A stretch of DNA of 64,000 bases from Medicago truncatula (taxonomy: Eukaryota > Streptophyta > Magnoliopsida > Fabales > Fabaceae), in contig NC_053042.1 in assembly GCF_003473485.1 (NCBI RefSeq), forward strand, positions 18,558,501-18,622,500, read 5' to 3'. Position 1 is the first letter of the stretch. Every line of letters begins with the position of its first letter. Below the pieces are notes generated by a model, which was given only the letters and a program-made list of their open reading frames with translations, had not been told where the DNA came from and searched no databases. Position numbers and translations under genes: made by a program. Below are positions 35,924 to 46,910 of the stretch, piece by piece.

Positions 35924-36553
35924 TCAAGTTATACAAAATGTTTCAACATGGAGAGACCCTAAAGTTGTAAAATTCTTGGTCTTAAAAGTTTTGGTGTAAT
36001 TCAGCCTTTTGGATTTTCCATTGATTATTTTTTCCGACTCATACAGATTCTTCTTCATAGCTTCCATAAACATTGTCTTATTGTTGCTATCTTTGTAATA
36101 CTTTCCAGAATCTTTCACTTTAAGCAGCTTTGCAATCAAACTTCTTGTGATGACCGAATCTACTCCTAAGACAGATGATCGAATTTCTGGTTCAGAAAAC
36201 TCCTTTAGCCTAAGCTTCTTTCTTGTCTTCCTTGCATTTTTGGGATCCATTGCCCTTTCTCTTCTGAGCTCCTCTTTTGCGGCTTCTTTGTCATAGACTT
36301 CTGCTCTAACCCAAAAGTATTTCACCAGTTAGAAGTAGGTTGGGCCATTCAACAAACTAATGAAGTGGTGCCATTGATGATCATTGATTATACTTATCAG
36401 GTCGATTCCATTTTCTCGAAGCCCATGTAAGTCAAAAATGTCTTCTGGCATCACTGTTAATTCTTCCTCTTTGATATTCACCATCTTCAATTTATTTTGA
36501 AACAAAGGTCTTGCTTCGTTGTTGCCATCCATTTGAAGAGATGATGTCTCCAT
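35924..36553 (-). pseudogene. Putative plant retroelement/transposon protein fragment, one in-frame stop
   Basis: Two minus-strand frames join in the same phase across a single TAA (36329-36331): the first ends HHFISLLNGPTYF, the next continues LVKYFWVRAEVYDKEAAKEE. In between, GLRENGIDLIS and later EIRSSVLGVDSVITRSLI resemble the N-terminal part of a legume repeat protein often annotated as a putative plant transposon protein (gag or envelope-like). I am sure of the kind of sequence, less so of its name. About 200 residues remain, and no pol genes or LTRs were found around it. Block A of the NCR duplication starts 23 bp beyond its start codon. Confidence 0.5.
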
Positions 36554-36575
36554 ATAGTTTTTTCTGACTCCTTTG

Positions 36576-37195
36576 GTACTACAAAGAAGAGTTCACTTTT
36601 ATTGTTTATTTTTTGACATAATTTATAACTATTTTTGACACAACAATACAAAGAAGAGTGAGAATATACACATGGTCTAATAATCTCTCTAATATTTATT
36701 AAGATAAGTTTGTCATTTTTATTCAACATCCAATGCGTTATTCACATACATACACCCATGTTTTGGTTCATCATTTTTTTTCTCCAATTCTTTCTAAAAC
36801 TCACATGGCCGACCCCTTTCTCAATGTTTTATCCGTGAAAAACACCATTATAGAATATTTTGGAGTAGTTGATATTGTTGTTATCAACATGAATAAGTTT
36901 GAATCATTTATTTCATCTTCAACCCATATCTGAAAAGTTTTCAATCCATGGTAGTCTTCTATTTTTTTTTCTTGTTTACATTCTCAACCAAAACAATCCA
37001 CCTATCCACACCGCTCTCCGTTCAACCCAAAAACTAACCAATTTGTGTATTATAACGGTCAAACACGATTGATGATATATCAACCATCGGTTTTCCTAGA
37101 TTATGTTTTCTCAGACGATTCCGACCAAAACCGACCAATTGTTCGACTTTACTACAATTTGATCCATAATACTGAGATTTGTTTCTTGTCGTGTT
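36576..37195. repeat. Segmental duplication block A, copy 2 (partner 29393-30010)
   Basis: Ordered match to copy 1 from 'gtactacaaagaagagttca' onward. Non-coding. Between this block and block B copy 2 lies extra sequence (37200-38850) holding a hAT element and a small MITE that copy 1 lacks. Confidence 0.7.
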
Positions 37196-37529
37196 TTTAT
37201 TTTTCTAAACTTCTCATTTATTTAATTTATTTCATATTTCACTCAACATAAATGGGAAAAACGCAGCCAAATGTATGGCATGATTAAATAAATTTCAAGA
37301 CCTCGCCACTAAGTGGTGAACACAAAGTCATAAATGCAAGATCCTTACAATTACAAAAAGAAAAAAGAAAAATTAAGTATTCAATGATAAAAAAAAAAAA
37401 AAAATACTCCCTACGTCCCAAATTACGTGTCATTTTAACAAATTATACGTTTCAAAATAATGTCATTTTGAAACAATAAGGAATCATTAATGTATATTTT
37501 TCTATTATGTCGTTTACTATATTTTACTT

Positions 37530-38049
37530 CAGGGGCAGAGCCCTTCATGCCGAAAAAATAAAAAAATTAGTGACTGTAGGTCTAATTTACGAGATTTTAA
37601 ACAATTTTACTACGATTTTGGTATTTGGTAGGTCCAAATCACCACTAATTGGTGTAGTGACCCACCTCAAAAATTAAAAATCATAGGTCTATTTTGCGAG
37701 GTTTTAAACAATTTTTCAATGGTTTGAGTTTTCGGCGGTTCCAAAAGCGACATGTGATTTTTTTTTTTTTTTTTTTTTTATGTTTATACTTGGCTGGTTA
37801 GCTGAGGTTTACAAACCTAATTTTGGGGGGTTTCAAATCTCATTTATATTGTCTTGTCAACTGAAAATTCTCTCAATTAAGAATTGTATTAAAAAAAAAA
37901 TCATAATTTATTGCACTAATAAACTATGTAATTTATTTCTTTCAACTTCATGCTTAATGCTTATTACTACTTTAATTTTATGTTACAAATTATTGTTTAT
38001 AGTTTATTTTAGCGGCCCACAAAAACTATTTTTTCTGGCTCCACCACTA
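37530..38049. mobile_element. Non-autonomous hAT element with perfect 8-bp target duplication
   Basis: Left end CAGGGGCAGAGCC, right end (inverted) TAGTGGTGGAGCC, the wording of plant hAT termini. TTTTACTT is repeated at 37522-37529 and 38050-38057. Length 520 bp, no transposase. A 104-codon frame that starts inside and runs past the right end is low-complexity and not a gene. Confidence 0.85.
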
Positions 38050-38411
38050 TTTTACTTTATCTTTTTTCAATTATGTATTTTATGTTTTCTATAACATTAA
38101 TGAAGAACATTTTTGTAATATAACTTACAATTATTCTCTTTTATAGAAGGAACTTAGAGTTATTATTTTTTATACAACATTAGTTACTTTTCTTAATTTA
38201 TATGAAATTTTCAAAGCAACATGTACTACCTCTGTACCTAATTATAGGGCCCTTTTGGAAAAATAACGGAAATTAAGAAAGTTGAAAATGGTAATAAACT
38301 TGTTTGTAATTTCTATTGTTTTTACAATTTTATCCTTTAAGAGAGAGGGTTAATATATGTTTTCAATATAATATTTAATGCTGATTGAAGAAAAAGATAT
38401 TATAAAATAAA

Positions 38412-38585
38412 GGGAAATGTTAACGAGTGCCCTGGATCACTCGTTAAGACCTTTAAATAGTAATTTTTCATGAGAGTTATTCTATTTAATGCATTGGAAA
38501 TTGAAACAATTGACTTTTTTTGTTGGATAATTTCTTAAATTGGAATGCTTAAAGAGTGCCCCGCGGGCACTCGTTAACAAGACCT
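38412..38585. mobile_element. MITE with 9-bp target duplication
   Basis: Outer inverted repeats contain GTTAACGAGTGCCC at both ends. TAAAATAAA occurs at 38403-38411 and 38586-38594. Length about 174 bp. Confidence 0.7.
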
Positions 38586-38849
38586 TAAAATAAATATGGG
38601 TGTGCTGGTAAAGAATTAATTAGTGTACTTAGAAATATCCAAGAGGTCTTATAAAAAGAGACAAAAAAAATTCACAAAAGGGTTTTATATTTATATTTAG
38701 GGTCGTATGTAGTCATATTTAATTTTAGTTTCCTTAACAAATTCTTTAAAGACACATGTTAACATGACCCTAATTTTTAAACTTTTAATTAATTGAATAC
38801 ACAAAATTTAATAGAATATTTGAATTCATCTACCCTTTGGGTATTAGAA

Positions 38850-39620
38850 TGGTCATTTATTTATTGCTTCATGGAGAAGCATTTACTGTCATGAATTTAT
38901 TGTCTAGTGATCCATGGATCCCAACGAATCCATGGGCGTAAATTATCCTCATGAACACAACAAATGAATCATTCATTGCCTACTAATCCATGAGATCCCA
39001 ATTTATTCTCTAGCAGCATTTAATGTCTAACAATGATGTGATTAATCAATAAGTGACCATTAATTGATAATATTTATCATTTATATTATAGGGATCCATG
39101 GATCTTAGGGGATCCATGGAAGTAATCTATCCTCATGAACACAAATACATTCATTGGTAATACACTTAACAAAAAACTGCCCAAAACACCAAGTTCTTGG
39201 ACAATCTCCGTCTTCTTCGCATTCAGAGATAGCTACAATGATAAAATAGAATATCAGAATGTTAATGAAAGGAGATAAATTATAACATAAAAATTTAATA
39301 AGAAAACATAAAAGAATGAAAAATGGCTTACCATTAATGTTCGTTCCAAAAAGAAATAGGGAAAGAAAAAAATTCACGTAAACAAACATGATAATTTTAA
39401 CCATATTTTTCTTCCTTTGCACGAAACAAATAAAAATGACTTTATCAATTTATAGCATATAAATTCTATGTTGTCTTCACATAAAATAAATAGATTTTAG
39501 CACTTAAATAGTTGGAAAAAAAAAAAAAAAACCTTTCTAAAATTTATATTTGTTATTAAATGTCTCTTAAGTGCCTCAATGCATTGTATTTGTCTCTTTA
39601 ACACACTTATAAAGGAGGTC
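38850..39620. repeat. Segmental duplication block B, copy 2, carrying an NCR gene
   Basis: Partner of 30040-31098 with the same order of phrases, including the 'gatccatggatc' palindromes near the NCR stop. It lacks the MITEs present in copy 1. Confidence 0.75.
39105..39404 (-). CDS. NCR (nodule-specific cysteine-rich) peptide, two exons, paralogue
   Basis: Exon 1 is 39332-39404 and exon 2 is 39105-39232; the GTAAG donor and TTGTAG acceptor are the same as in the other copy. The 66-aa product has signal peptide MVKIIMFVYVNFFLSLFLFG, then AISECEEDGDCPRTWCFGQF and the rest of an identical six-Cys pattern (C-x5-C-x4-C-x7-C-x4-C-x1-C). It ends ...RLLPWIP, 11-12 residues shorter than its paralogue because TAA arrives early. 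Only a few mature residues differ (for example Gly for Ile in ECEEDGD). The upstream in-frame codons GTG-CAA-AGG-AAG stand where many NCRs have ATG-CAA-AGG, so ATG at 39404 (codon 7 of the ancestral frame) is the likely start. A transposon-poor stretch upstream may hold the promoter. Confidence 0.85.
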   Translation of the reverse strand: MVKIIMFVYVNFFLSLFLFGTNINGKPFFILLCFLIKFLCYNLSPFINILIFYFIIVAISECEEDGDCPRTWCFGQFFVKCITNECICVHEDRLLPWIP

Positions 39621-40283
39621 ACATAAAAAACTTAGTAAGTGTACCAAAAATCACACAAGTAATAAAAGTTTATATAGACTGTATATAAAGAAAATTGTTC
39701 ATTTCGGTTCTTTTGGGTTGATTTTTTCTACTTTTAAAATTACTCTCAACTTTCATTGCAATTAGCACATATAATAAATAGATAAGAGTAAATTCAAATA
39801 AAATGTAACAAATTGTATTTATTCGATTTTTTTCCTCATCATTCAAAAAAGATAATGGATGAGAGTGAATTTAAATATTAAAAAAAATGTAACTTTCCTC
39901 ATTATTTAAAAAAGATAATGGATGAGAGTGAATTCAAATAGAAAAAAAATCTAACAAACACTATTATTTTTTGTTGCCACACAAAATATATCGTGTAACA
40001 AACACGATATGAATATACTGTGTTTAGGATGGTTCAACCATCATTTAATTGATATAAAATATATACAAAACGAAAAATAACTAAATGAATGAACATACAA
40101 AAAACAGACAAGACAAGCACAAACAAGATATATGGGCACGTGTCCAGCACATCGTATAAACTACATGAACCAAACAAAAGATGTTTTGTGGGGACATTCA
40201 ACACACGAAAAATGAGAATTTAGGCCTAACTTAGAAAGGAAAATGACAGAAGAATATATTTACATTAAAGAATGTCAATAACT
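39423..40283. other. AT-rich spacer, no gene seen
   Basis: Includes the upstream region of the NCR paralogue (right side) and the 3' flank of the CNL pseudogene. Two near-identical 'gataatggatgagagtgaat' phrases at 39851 and 39911 form a small local duplication. Nothing else recognised. Confidence 0.5.
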
Positions 40284-42288
40284 TCATTCCCCCTCTCCTC
40301 TTGGTTCTCCAATGAAAACATGTTTGATGTGAGAAATCATGGGCCAGTACTCACCAAACCGTCGCCGATATTTTCGATAGAGTTCAGGACAACCATATAT
40401 GCGCAAATCATCGAGGGTAGTGAGACGATGCATGCCACATGGAAGACTCAACACTTGAGGGCAGTCAATAATATAGAGCCTTTTAAGATGAGACATTGTT
40501 GTTAGACACTCTAAAAACATCTTGAGATTCGGAAAATTAGTAATTTCCAAGGTCGCTAAAGTGGCTGAAGCTCCTACAATCCATTCAGGAAGTGACAGAA
40601 GCTCTGGAAATCCCCAATATACAGATGTTTCATCCTTATACTTTGGATTGGACTTTCGTTGTTCGAATACAAGTTTAACATCTTACAGTCAAAAATTATT
40701 AAAGTCTGTAATTTAGGGAAAATATAAAGAGGTAAGGACTCCAAACTTCCACATGATTTAACATACAATGTTTCAAGGTACGAGAGTTGTTGTTCCTGGC
40801 TGAAGAAAAGCTTCAAATTGTCGCAATAATGAAAACCCAACTTTCAAAGATGCTTCAAGCTTGTAAGTTTATCAAGCGACAGAACTGATTGTTTTGTGGT
40901 TATACACAACTCTTGAAGGCTGATCAGCTTGCCTAACCCTTTAGGCAATGTTTCAAGATTCATGCATCCATTGAGTAACAAAACTTGCAAATTTAGGAGT
41001 TTGCAAATGGAATTGGGAAGTCTTTTGATTTTGCAGTTATTAGAAAGAACGAGAACACATAGGCGTTCTAATGTAGCAATTGAATTAGGTAGAGTCTCGA
41101 TCGAAGAATTTCTTAAATCTAAAACTCGCAAGTATTTGTATCTTTCTATTCATGTATTTAAAAGAGTTTCACTGTCAATACTCACTACTTTAATGAGAAA
41201 CAATATAGTTCTCACACTCCTTGACTTGGGGAACAAAGAATCGCAAATTGAAACATTTTCAACAATTGATAAATGCTTTACTCGCTCAGGTAATCTAAGA
41301 ATGTGGGATTTAACCACTACAAACTCCTTTTTTGCAACATAGAAAGCAAGATCATGTACCAAATCGTGTACTTTGAACTTGCAAAAGTATCCAAAGTCTT
41401 TGAAGTCCTGCAAAAACGATCTTGAGTTTAACTCATTGATGTATTCTCGTACAATATCTTCTTGCATTTCACTTCCATTCCGGGACTGAACTAACCCAAG
41501 GACTGTCCAAAGATTGTTAAATTCAACAGCATAGAAGGTATGATCTTTGGGATACATAGCAATGTAAGCAAAGCAGTGCCTTAAATAGGATGGCATTTTA
41601 TCATAGCTTAATTTTAGTGCAGGTAAAATATCATTTTGCTTTTGTTCTAAAGTCCACATCTCAGAGTCTCTTGCAAGTTCCCATTTATTTAAATCAAATT
41701 TTGAAAACAGACAGCTTCCTAATGTTCTCACGACGAGTGGAACCCCCGCGCATTTCTTCACAATTTCTTTTCCTATCTCAACTAGATTTGGATATTTGTC
41801 TTCTTCGCCTTCCTTGAATGCCCATTTCACAAACAAAGATAAACAGTTTTCAATAGAAAGGCCTTTTAAAACATAGGAGGGAACAGTACCCATCATCGAT
41901 GCAATTGAGTTGCTGCGTGTTGTCGCCATGACTTTGCTTCCTACTGTGCCAACTTTAATCAAATCTTTCAACTCGATCCATTTTACACAATCATCATTCC
42001 ATATATCATCTAACACAAGTAAAAACCTTTTACCATAAAGTTTACGTCTCAGACGACTTTGTAGCTGCTCAATATCAAAATGGTTTATGTTTTCTTGGTG
42101 AACAACGATTGAAGCTGAAGCTGAATCAAAATTTGAAGCAGCAGAATCAAAGTTGATTATTTTGATAATTATGTGCATAATATAAAAATAATTGGAGACA
42201 CAGACTCACATCTTCAATTGAAAAAATTCATCGATCCTCTTATCGTTGAATACCAACTTTGCAAGTGTGGTCTTCCCCAATCCTCCAA
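40284..42288 (-). pseudogene. CC-NBS-LRR pseudogene, 5' end replaced by a LINE
   Basis: Reading leftward from 42288: FGGLGKTTLAKLVFNDKRID (remaining P-loop half), LLVLDDIW kinase-2, VTTR-like MATTRSNSIASMM, GVPLVVRTLG, CFAYIAMYPKD, VHDLVHDLAF, then LRRs to EPRGEGE. It is a close paralogue of the intact gene at 47942-50545. Lesions: TGA for Trp at 42206-42208 (KM*VCVS), TGA for Trp at 41150-41152, TGA for Arg at 40844-40846, and a 1-nt deletion near 40610 relative to the fragment at 56323. The coiled coil and first half of the P-loop are absent. Where they should begin, a LINE 3' portion starts, and no remainder of the gene appears beyond the LINE (46911 onward), so sequence was lost as well. 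Non-functional as a receptor. Confidence 0.9.
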
Positions 42289-43778
42289 AGCAGGAAGGGA
42301 AGGGAAATTTTGATCAAGTCAGTATTGCAGGCTATCCCCTCTTATGTCATGAGAATCTTTCAATTACCTGCTATGCTTATTACCGCTATTGAAAGAATGA
42401 TGAATTCCTTTTGGTGGGGGCATGGCAGATCCTCCAATCGTGGTATCAACGGGTTAAGTTGGGAAAAATTGTCCACGCATAAAACTCAAGGTGGTTTGGG
42501 TTTTAAGGATCTTTCGGCGTTTAATTTGGCGATGTTAGGCAAGAAAGGGTGGAAATTCATGTCAGAACCCAACTCTCTTGTGTCTCGCATTTTGAAAGCA
42601 CGGTACTTCCCTAACAAGTCTTATCTTACTGCAACCATTGGTCACAATCCAAGTTATGTGTGGCGAAGCATTCTCCGGGCTCGCTTTATTGTTCGTGGCA
42701 GAGCACATTGGAGTATTGGTTCAGGTAACAATATTCCTATCCTTAATGAACCTTGGATGTGTAATGGTGACAGTATCGACGGAAATGTAGCAGGAGCACA
42801 TTTTGTTAGCCATACTTCTATTAATAGTCTTATGGATCCAAATGCGAAGCGGTGGAATCAACCTGTGGTTCTGCAGGTTTTTAGTGACAACATTGCAGCA
42901 CAAATTTTAAATACTCCTCTGTTTGAACAAGTGCAGCAAGATCGTTTGATTTGAAAAGCTGAAAAACACAGTCATTACTCGGTTCGTAGTGCTTACCTGT
43001 TATGTGTGAACGAACTCATTGATGTGTCACATCTTCACGGGCCGGGAAATTGGTCTGGAATTTGGAGACTTAAAGTCCCACCAAAAGTGAAGAACTTGGT
43101 TTGGCGTATGTGTCGAGGTGTTTTGCCCACCCGGATTAGACTACATTATAAAGGGGTTCGTTGTCCAACTGACTGTGTAAATTGCAATTCTGGTCAGAAA
43201 GATTTTGCTCACCTGTTCTTTTCATTTCCCTTTGCGATTCAAGTATGGACAAGGGCCGGTTTATGGACTGATATTGATTTTTCTGTTGCTACTGCTCATA
43301 CGGCTGAAGAGGCTATTTTTTCACTTGTGCAGAATCTCTCTACTGTGTAGGAAAAACAGATGGTTATGCTATTATGGAGTTTATGGAAACACCGTAATTT
43401 AAAGGTTTGGGAGGATGTTACGGAGTCATGTGCAGCTGTGATTGAAAGAGCTAAATTTATGCTAGATGATTGGGAGTTTGCTAACAGTTTGCGAACAGAT
43501 ATGCAGCCCGCAACTCAGCCTGCACCACACGGTCTGCAGCAACAGGCTGCTGCTGTGAACAGTTCAGCTGCTGTTCTTGCGGCATCTGCTACTGCTGAAC
43601 CGCAACAGATCAAATGGCAGCCCCCTGCGAGTGGTCGTTTGAAATGTAACGTTGTCGCGGCTTTTTCTATCCCCCATAACCGCACCGGTGTTGGCATTTG
43701 CTTGCGAGACGACGAAGGGACTTTTGTCCTTGCCAAAACTGTGAACTTTGAAGGTGTGTACTCTGTTGAGGTGGGAGA
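42289..43778 (+). pseudogene. LINE reverse-transcriptase C-terminus, zf-RVT and RNase H, left part
   Basis: A 5'-truncated non-LTR retrotransposon: GREILIKSVLQAIPSYVMRI (end of the RT domain), SFWWGHG, WEKLSTHKTQGGLGFKDLSA, the zf-RVT region with WRLKVPPKVKNLVWRMCRGV, and the start of RNase H (GVGICLRDDEGTFVLAKT). It is interrupted by TGA at 42952-42954 (LI*KAEK) and TAG at 43348-43350, so it is inactive. The junction with the CNL pseudogene lies around 42285-42292, inside the P-loop. RNase H is cut after VEVGD by the solo LTR at 43779 and continues at 46554. Confidence 0.9.
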
Positions 43779-44753
43779 TGTAACACCCGTTTTCTCAACT
43801 TGAAATTTTTTACATAATAATCAGAGTATTCGACTTAAACAGGATGTCACACTTCTTTAAAAGATAAATAGAGTAAAATTACTATTTATTCAAAACATCT
43901 TTTATCAATAATTCAAATTACATCGCAGCGGAAAACATTTCATTATTCAACAAAATGGCACTACGTCCTCAACATAAACAGCTTCTTAAAAATTTCATTT
44001 CAAATGGTTCATCAGCATTAATATTAATAATAATACGTAACAAATGGAAAACAACACAAATATCCTCATCCCGTTACGTATCATAGCGACCCTAAGACGA
44101 CGCGTGAGAGAGTCAATTGATATCAGCAGCTAATCCTGGTTATCTGCACGTTACCCACGTAGAGACAACATTCAAACAGAAGGGGTGAGATTTCACATTC
44201 AATAATAATAAGCATATAATTCTTTAAAAGAATTTAACAACACATAACAACATTTATTCATCATTAGTAAAACTAATAAACAATAATTTAAGTTAGAGAA
44301 TTTATCAACACAATGCAACAACAAATCATCATCAACAATGGTTCACATAATTTCTCAATAACAACATTAATTATTTCGACAACTTGACGACGCGACGACA
44401 ACACCGACAACTCGACATCAACGACAATGCAACGACAAAAACATCAACTTGACAATGCAACGACAACTACTTAAACATGCATGTGGTACCAATCAGGGCA
44501 ACAAGCCCCCAACTTATAGAGCACAAAAGGGCTCACAGGGCATCAAGCCCACAACTTATAGAGCACAAAAAGGCTCACAGGGCATCAAGCCCTCAACTTA
44601 ATATGAATGATTATACATTCAACAGGGCATCAAGCCCTCAACTTTAATGAGTATGCAAGGACTCAGCAACCAACAACTTTAACAACTTAGACAACTTTAT
44701 CGACATCGACAACAACTTACAATTTCGCATCATAATACCATAGTTCATAAATT

Positions 44754-45004
44754 ATGAACAACATCATGTAACATCATATTCATCAACATATACCTTCATA
44801 TAATACTTCATCAATCATGAACAACATCATATAACATCATATTCATCAACATATACATTCATATAATAATTCATCAATCATGAACAACATCATAGGACAT
44901 CATATTCATTAACATATACATTCATATAATACTTCATCAATCATGAACAACATCATATAACATCATACTCATCAACATATACATTCATATAATAATTCAT
45001 CAAT
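44754..45004. repeat. Tandem repeat, four copies of about 62 bp
   Basis: Units start with ATGAACAACATCAT at 44754, 44817, 44880 and 44943 and run through 'catcaacatatacattcata'. They differ at a few sites only. Non-coding, within the solo LTR. Confidence 0.85.
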
Positions 45005-45852
45005 TAAAGATATTCACGTCAAACCAAGATAGATTCATCACAACATAGGTTAAATACTCTTAAACACCTTAATTGAATTCATAGTGCACAGGCTTTGAAG
45101 TTTGGAGACAATCCATAAGTTTTGGGTTGACCTAGAAATAATTATGCGAAATTTTCATAAAATTTCACTAAGACCTCCTTGGAGTATTTTCATCATAACT
45201 CAAGAACCAAAAATCATTTTCAAGTCCAACCAAATCCACTAGAAAGCTAACTCAATTATCTACAACTTTCATGTTTACACCAAAGGCCAATTCAAAACTG
45301 AAATGTGTGAAAAAGACGCAAGAACATGAAACAGAACGTGCTGTGAGAGAGCAACTCGGGAAAAACCCATTTTTCACCCCAAAATCCCAATTTTAACTTC
45401 TCTATGCCCAAATTTGATTCCAAAACTTGTCTAACCATTTCTATACATAATAGTGCACTCAAAACCATATAAAACTAGACACAAAACATTATTTTAGAAA
45501 ATCACCAATTATCAACCTAATTCATCGGATTATCTACTCTTTTTACGATCAATTTTAGTTTCAAACCTTAATTCTACAACATCAAAACCTATTAACAACT
45601 ACAAGGTTAAATCCTTTTTCAGGATTACATACTTATGATTAAAGAAGGTTAATCCCACCCTTACCTTAGGTTAGATGATCGCAAGGTTCTACCGCTTTCT
45701 CTTCTCTTCTATTGGTTTCTCCCTTTTCTCCCAAAAAACTGTTTTCACGTATTTCTCAATTCCTAACCTCTCTTTTTATAAATCTAACATATTCTCCCTT
45801 ATTCCAAATCTGCCCCTCACATCTCAATATTCTATTTTAATATATATATATA

Positions 45853-46427
45853 GGGAAGAGATATTTTGACTCCAAGAGTAAGTTTGTTATGTTACTCCAC
45901 ATCTTGGCCTTTGATTCTAATATGAATTAATGGCTATGATTGATTAATAATAATTGTTATAATGAGGTTTAATTCTTCTCTTTACGGGAAAAAACACGGA
46001 AACAATGAAAACACTTATCACGGCAAAAACTGAAGGAGGATACATCAAACTCCATTGATCGATTACTTCCCTTTGCTACCTACAATTGTTTTTTAAATAC
46101 AACTACCATTCATTTGACATGATTCTTTATCATTTTCTATGCTTCTTATATATTCTTGGTAATTCTTCAATAGCCAATCTGAATTACTTGTATTCTGCCG
46201 ATTATCAAATCAATTGCCAATTTGAGTTTCATCGTGAAAAGGGTTTTGGGTGTTTTTGCGTGATTAGCGTTTTTTGATGTTTTCATATTTTCTAGTACGG
46301 ACAAGTACTAAACCTCACTATAACAATTATTATTAATCAATCTTAACCATTAATTGATATTAGAATTAAAGGCCAAGATGTGGAGTAACATAACAAACTT
46401 ACTATTGGAGTCAAAATATCCTTCCCC
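45853..46427. mobile_element. Element with ~120-bp terminal inverted repeats nested in the LTR
   Basis: The left arm (GGGAAGAGATATTTTGACTC onward, through 'gttactccacatcttggcct' and 'ttgttataatgaggttta') is matched, inverted, by 46305-46427. Arms of about 120 bp differ at few positions. The central 300 bp is unrelated AT-rich sequence with no transposase. Long arms suggest a Mutator-like or foldback MITE. The TATATA-rich flanks hide any target duplication. Confidence 0.75.
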
Positions 46428-46553
46428 GTATATTATACTAATAAATACCAACATATAACATAACAAAATATCACTCATCAAAATAAATCGACTAAATTAT
46501 AAAAAGACATCTAAACTCAATAAAATAAATAAATAATAAAATAGGGCGTTACA

Positions 46554-46910
46554 TGAGGAAGCTTTATGTTTGTTCCATGCTATTCAATGGTTGAGTGATA
46601 TGCAAATGGACAACATTGATTTTGAAGTAGATTCAAAAATCACGAAAGATGCTTTTACCGCTAGACGAGATGATATATTTGAATTTGGGCACATTGTTGA
46701 AGCGTCTCGTTCTATGTTTCATTTCAAATTTTCTAACTCTCGGGTGGAGTTTATTAGGCGACAAATCAATGTGGTAGCTCACACTCTCGCTAGAGAGGCC
46801 ACATTATTAGCTAGTGCCGTAGTTTATATTATGCTATACCCAATTATATTGAATCTTCAATTATAAATGAAATGCTATAAGCACCTTTTCTTCAAAAAAT
46901 AAAAAATGTT
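46554..46910 (+). pseudogene. LINE RNase H, right part, and 3' end
   Basis: Continues the LINE from 43778: EALCLFHAIQWLSDMQMDNI followed by DFEVDSKITKDAF, then FSNSRVEFIRRQINVVAHTL and AREATLLAS. This is the usual end of plant L1-like RNase H. An A-rich tail follows at about 46893-46908. Together with 42289-43778 about 1.85 kb of LINE remains. Confidence 0.85.

Larger units (their letters stand above)
43779..46553 (-). mobile_element. Long solo LTR (TGTAACACCC...GGGCGTTACA), same family as 17053-19190, opposite orientation
   Basis: Removing this 2.8 kb restores continuity of the LINE RNase H coding region (VEVGD before, then EALCLFHAIQW after), so it is an insertion. The inverted ends TGTAAC and GTTACA are intact. 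Blocks such as 'gtaacgtgcag', 'ctcaccccttctg' and 'gatacgtaacggga' appear as reverse complements of the 17053 element. A TATAAAAAG box near 45775 (minus strand) gives minus orientation. It contains a tandem repeat (44754-45004) and a nested MITE-like element (45853-46427). No target duplication is clear. Confidence 0.7.

Noticed and set aside
37780-38094. 104-codon plus-strand frame
   Set aside because: Begins in a hAT MITE and reads through its right end into flank; low-complexity hydrophobic composition from AT-rich DNA.
43515-43736. Minus-strand frame, Ala-rich
   Set aside because: Antisense of the Gln/Ala-rich part of the LINE coding sequence.
44754-45004. CRISPR-like direct repeats
   Set aside because: Tandem repeats without spacers, in a plant LTR.
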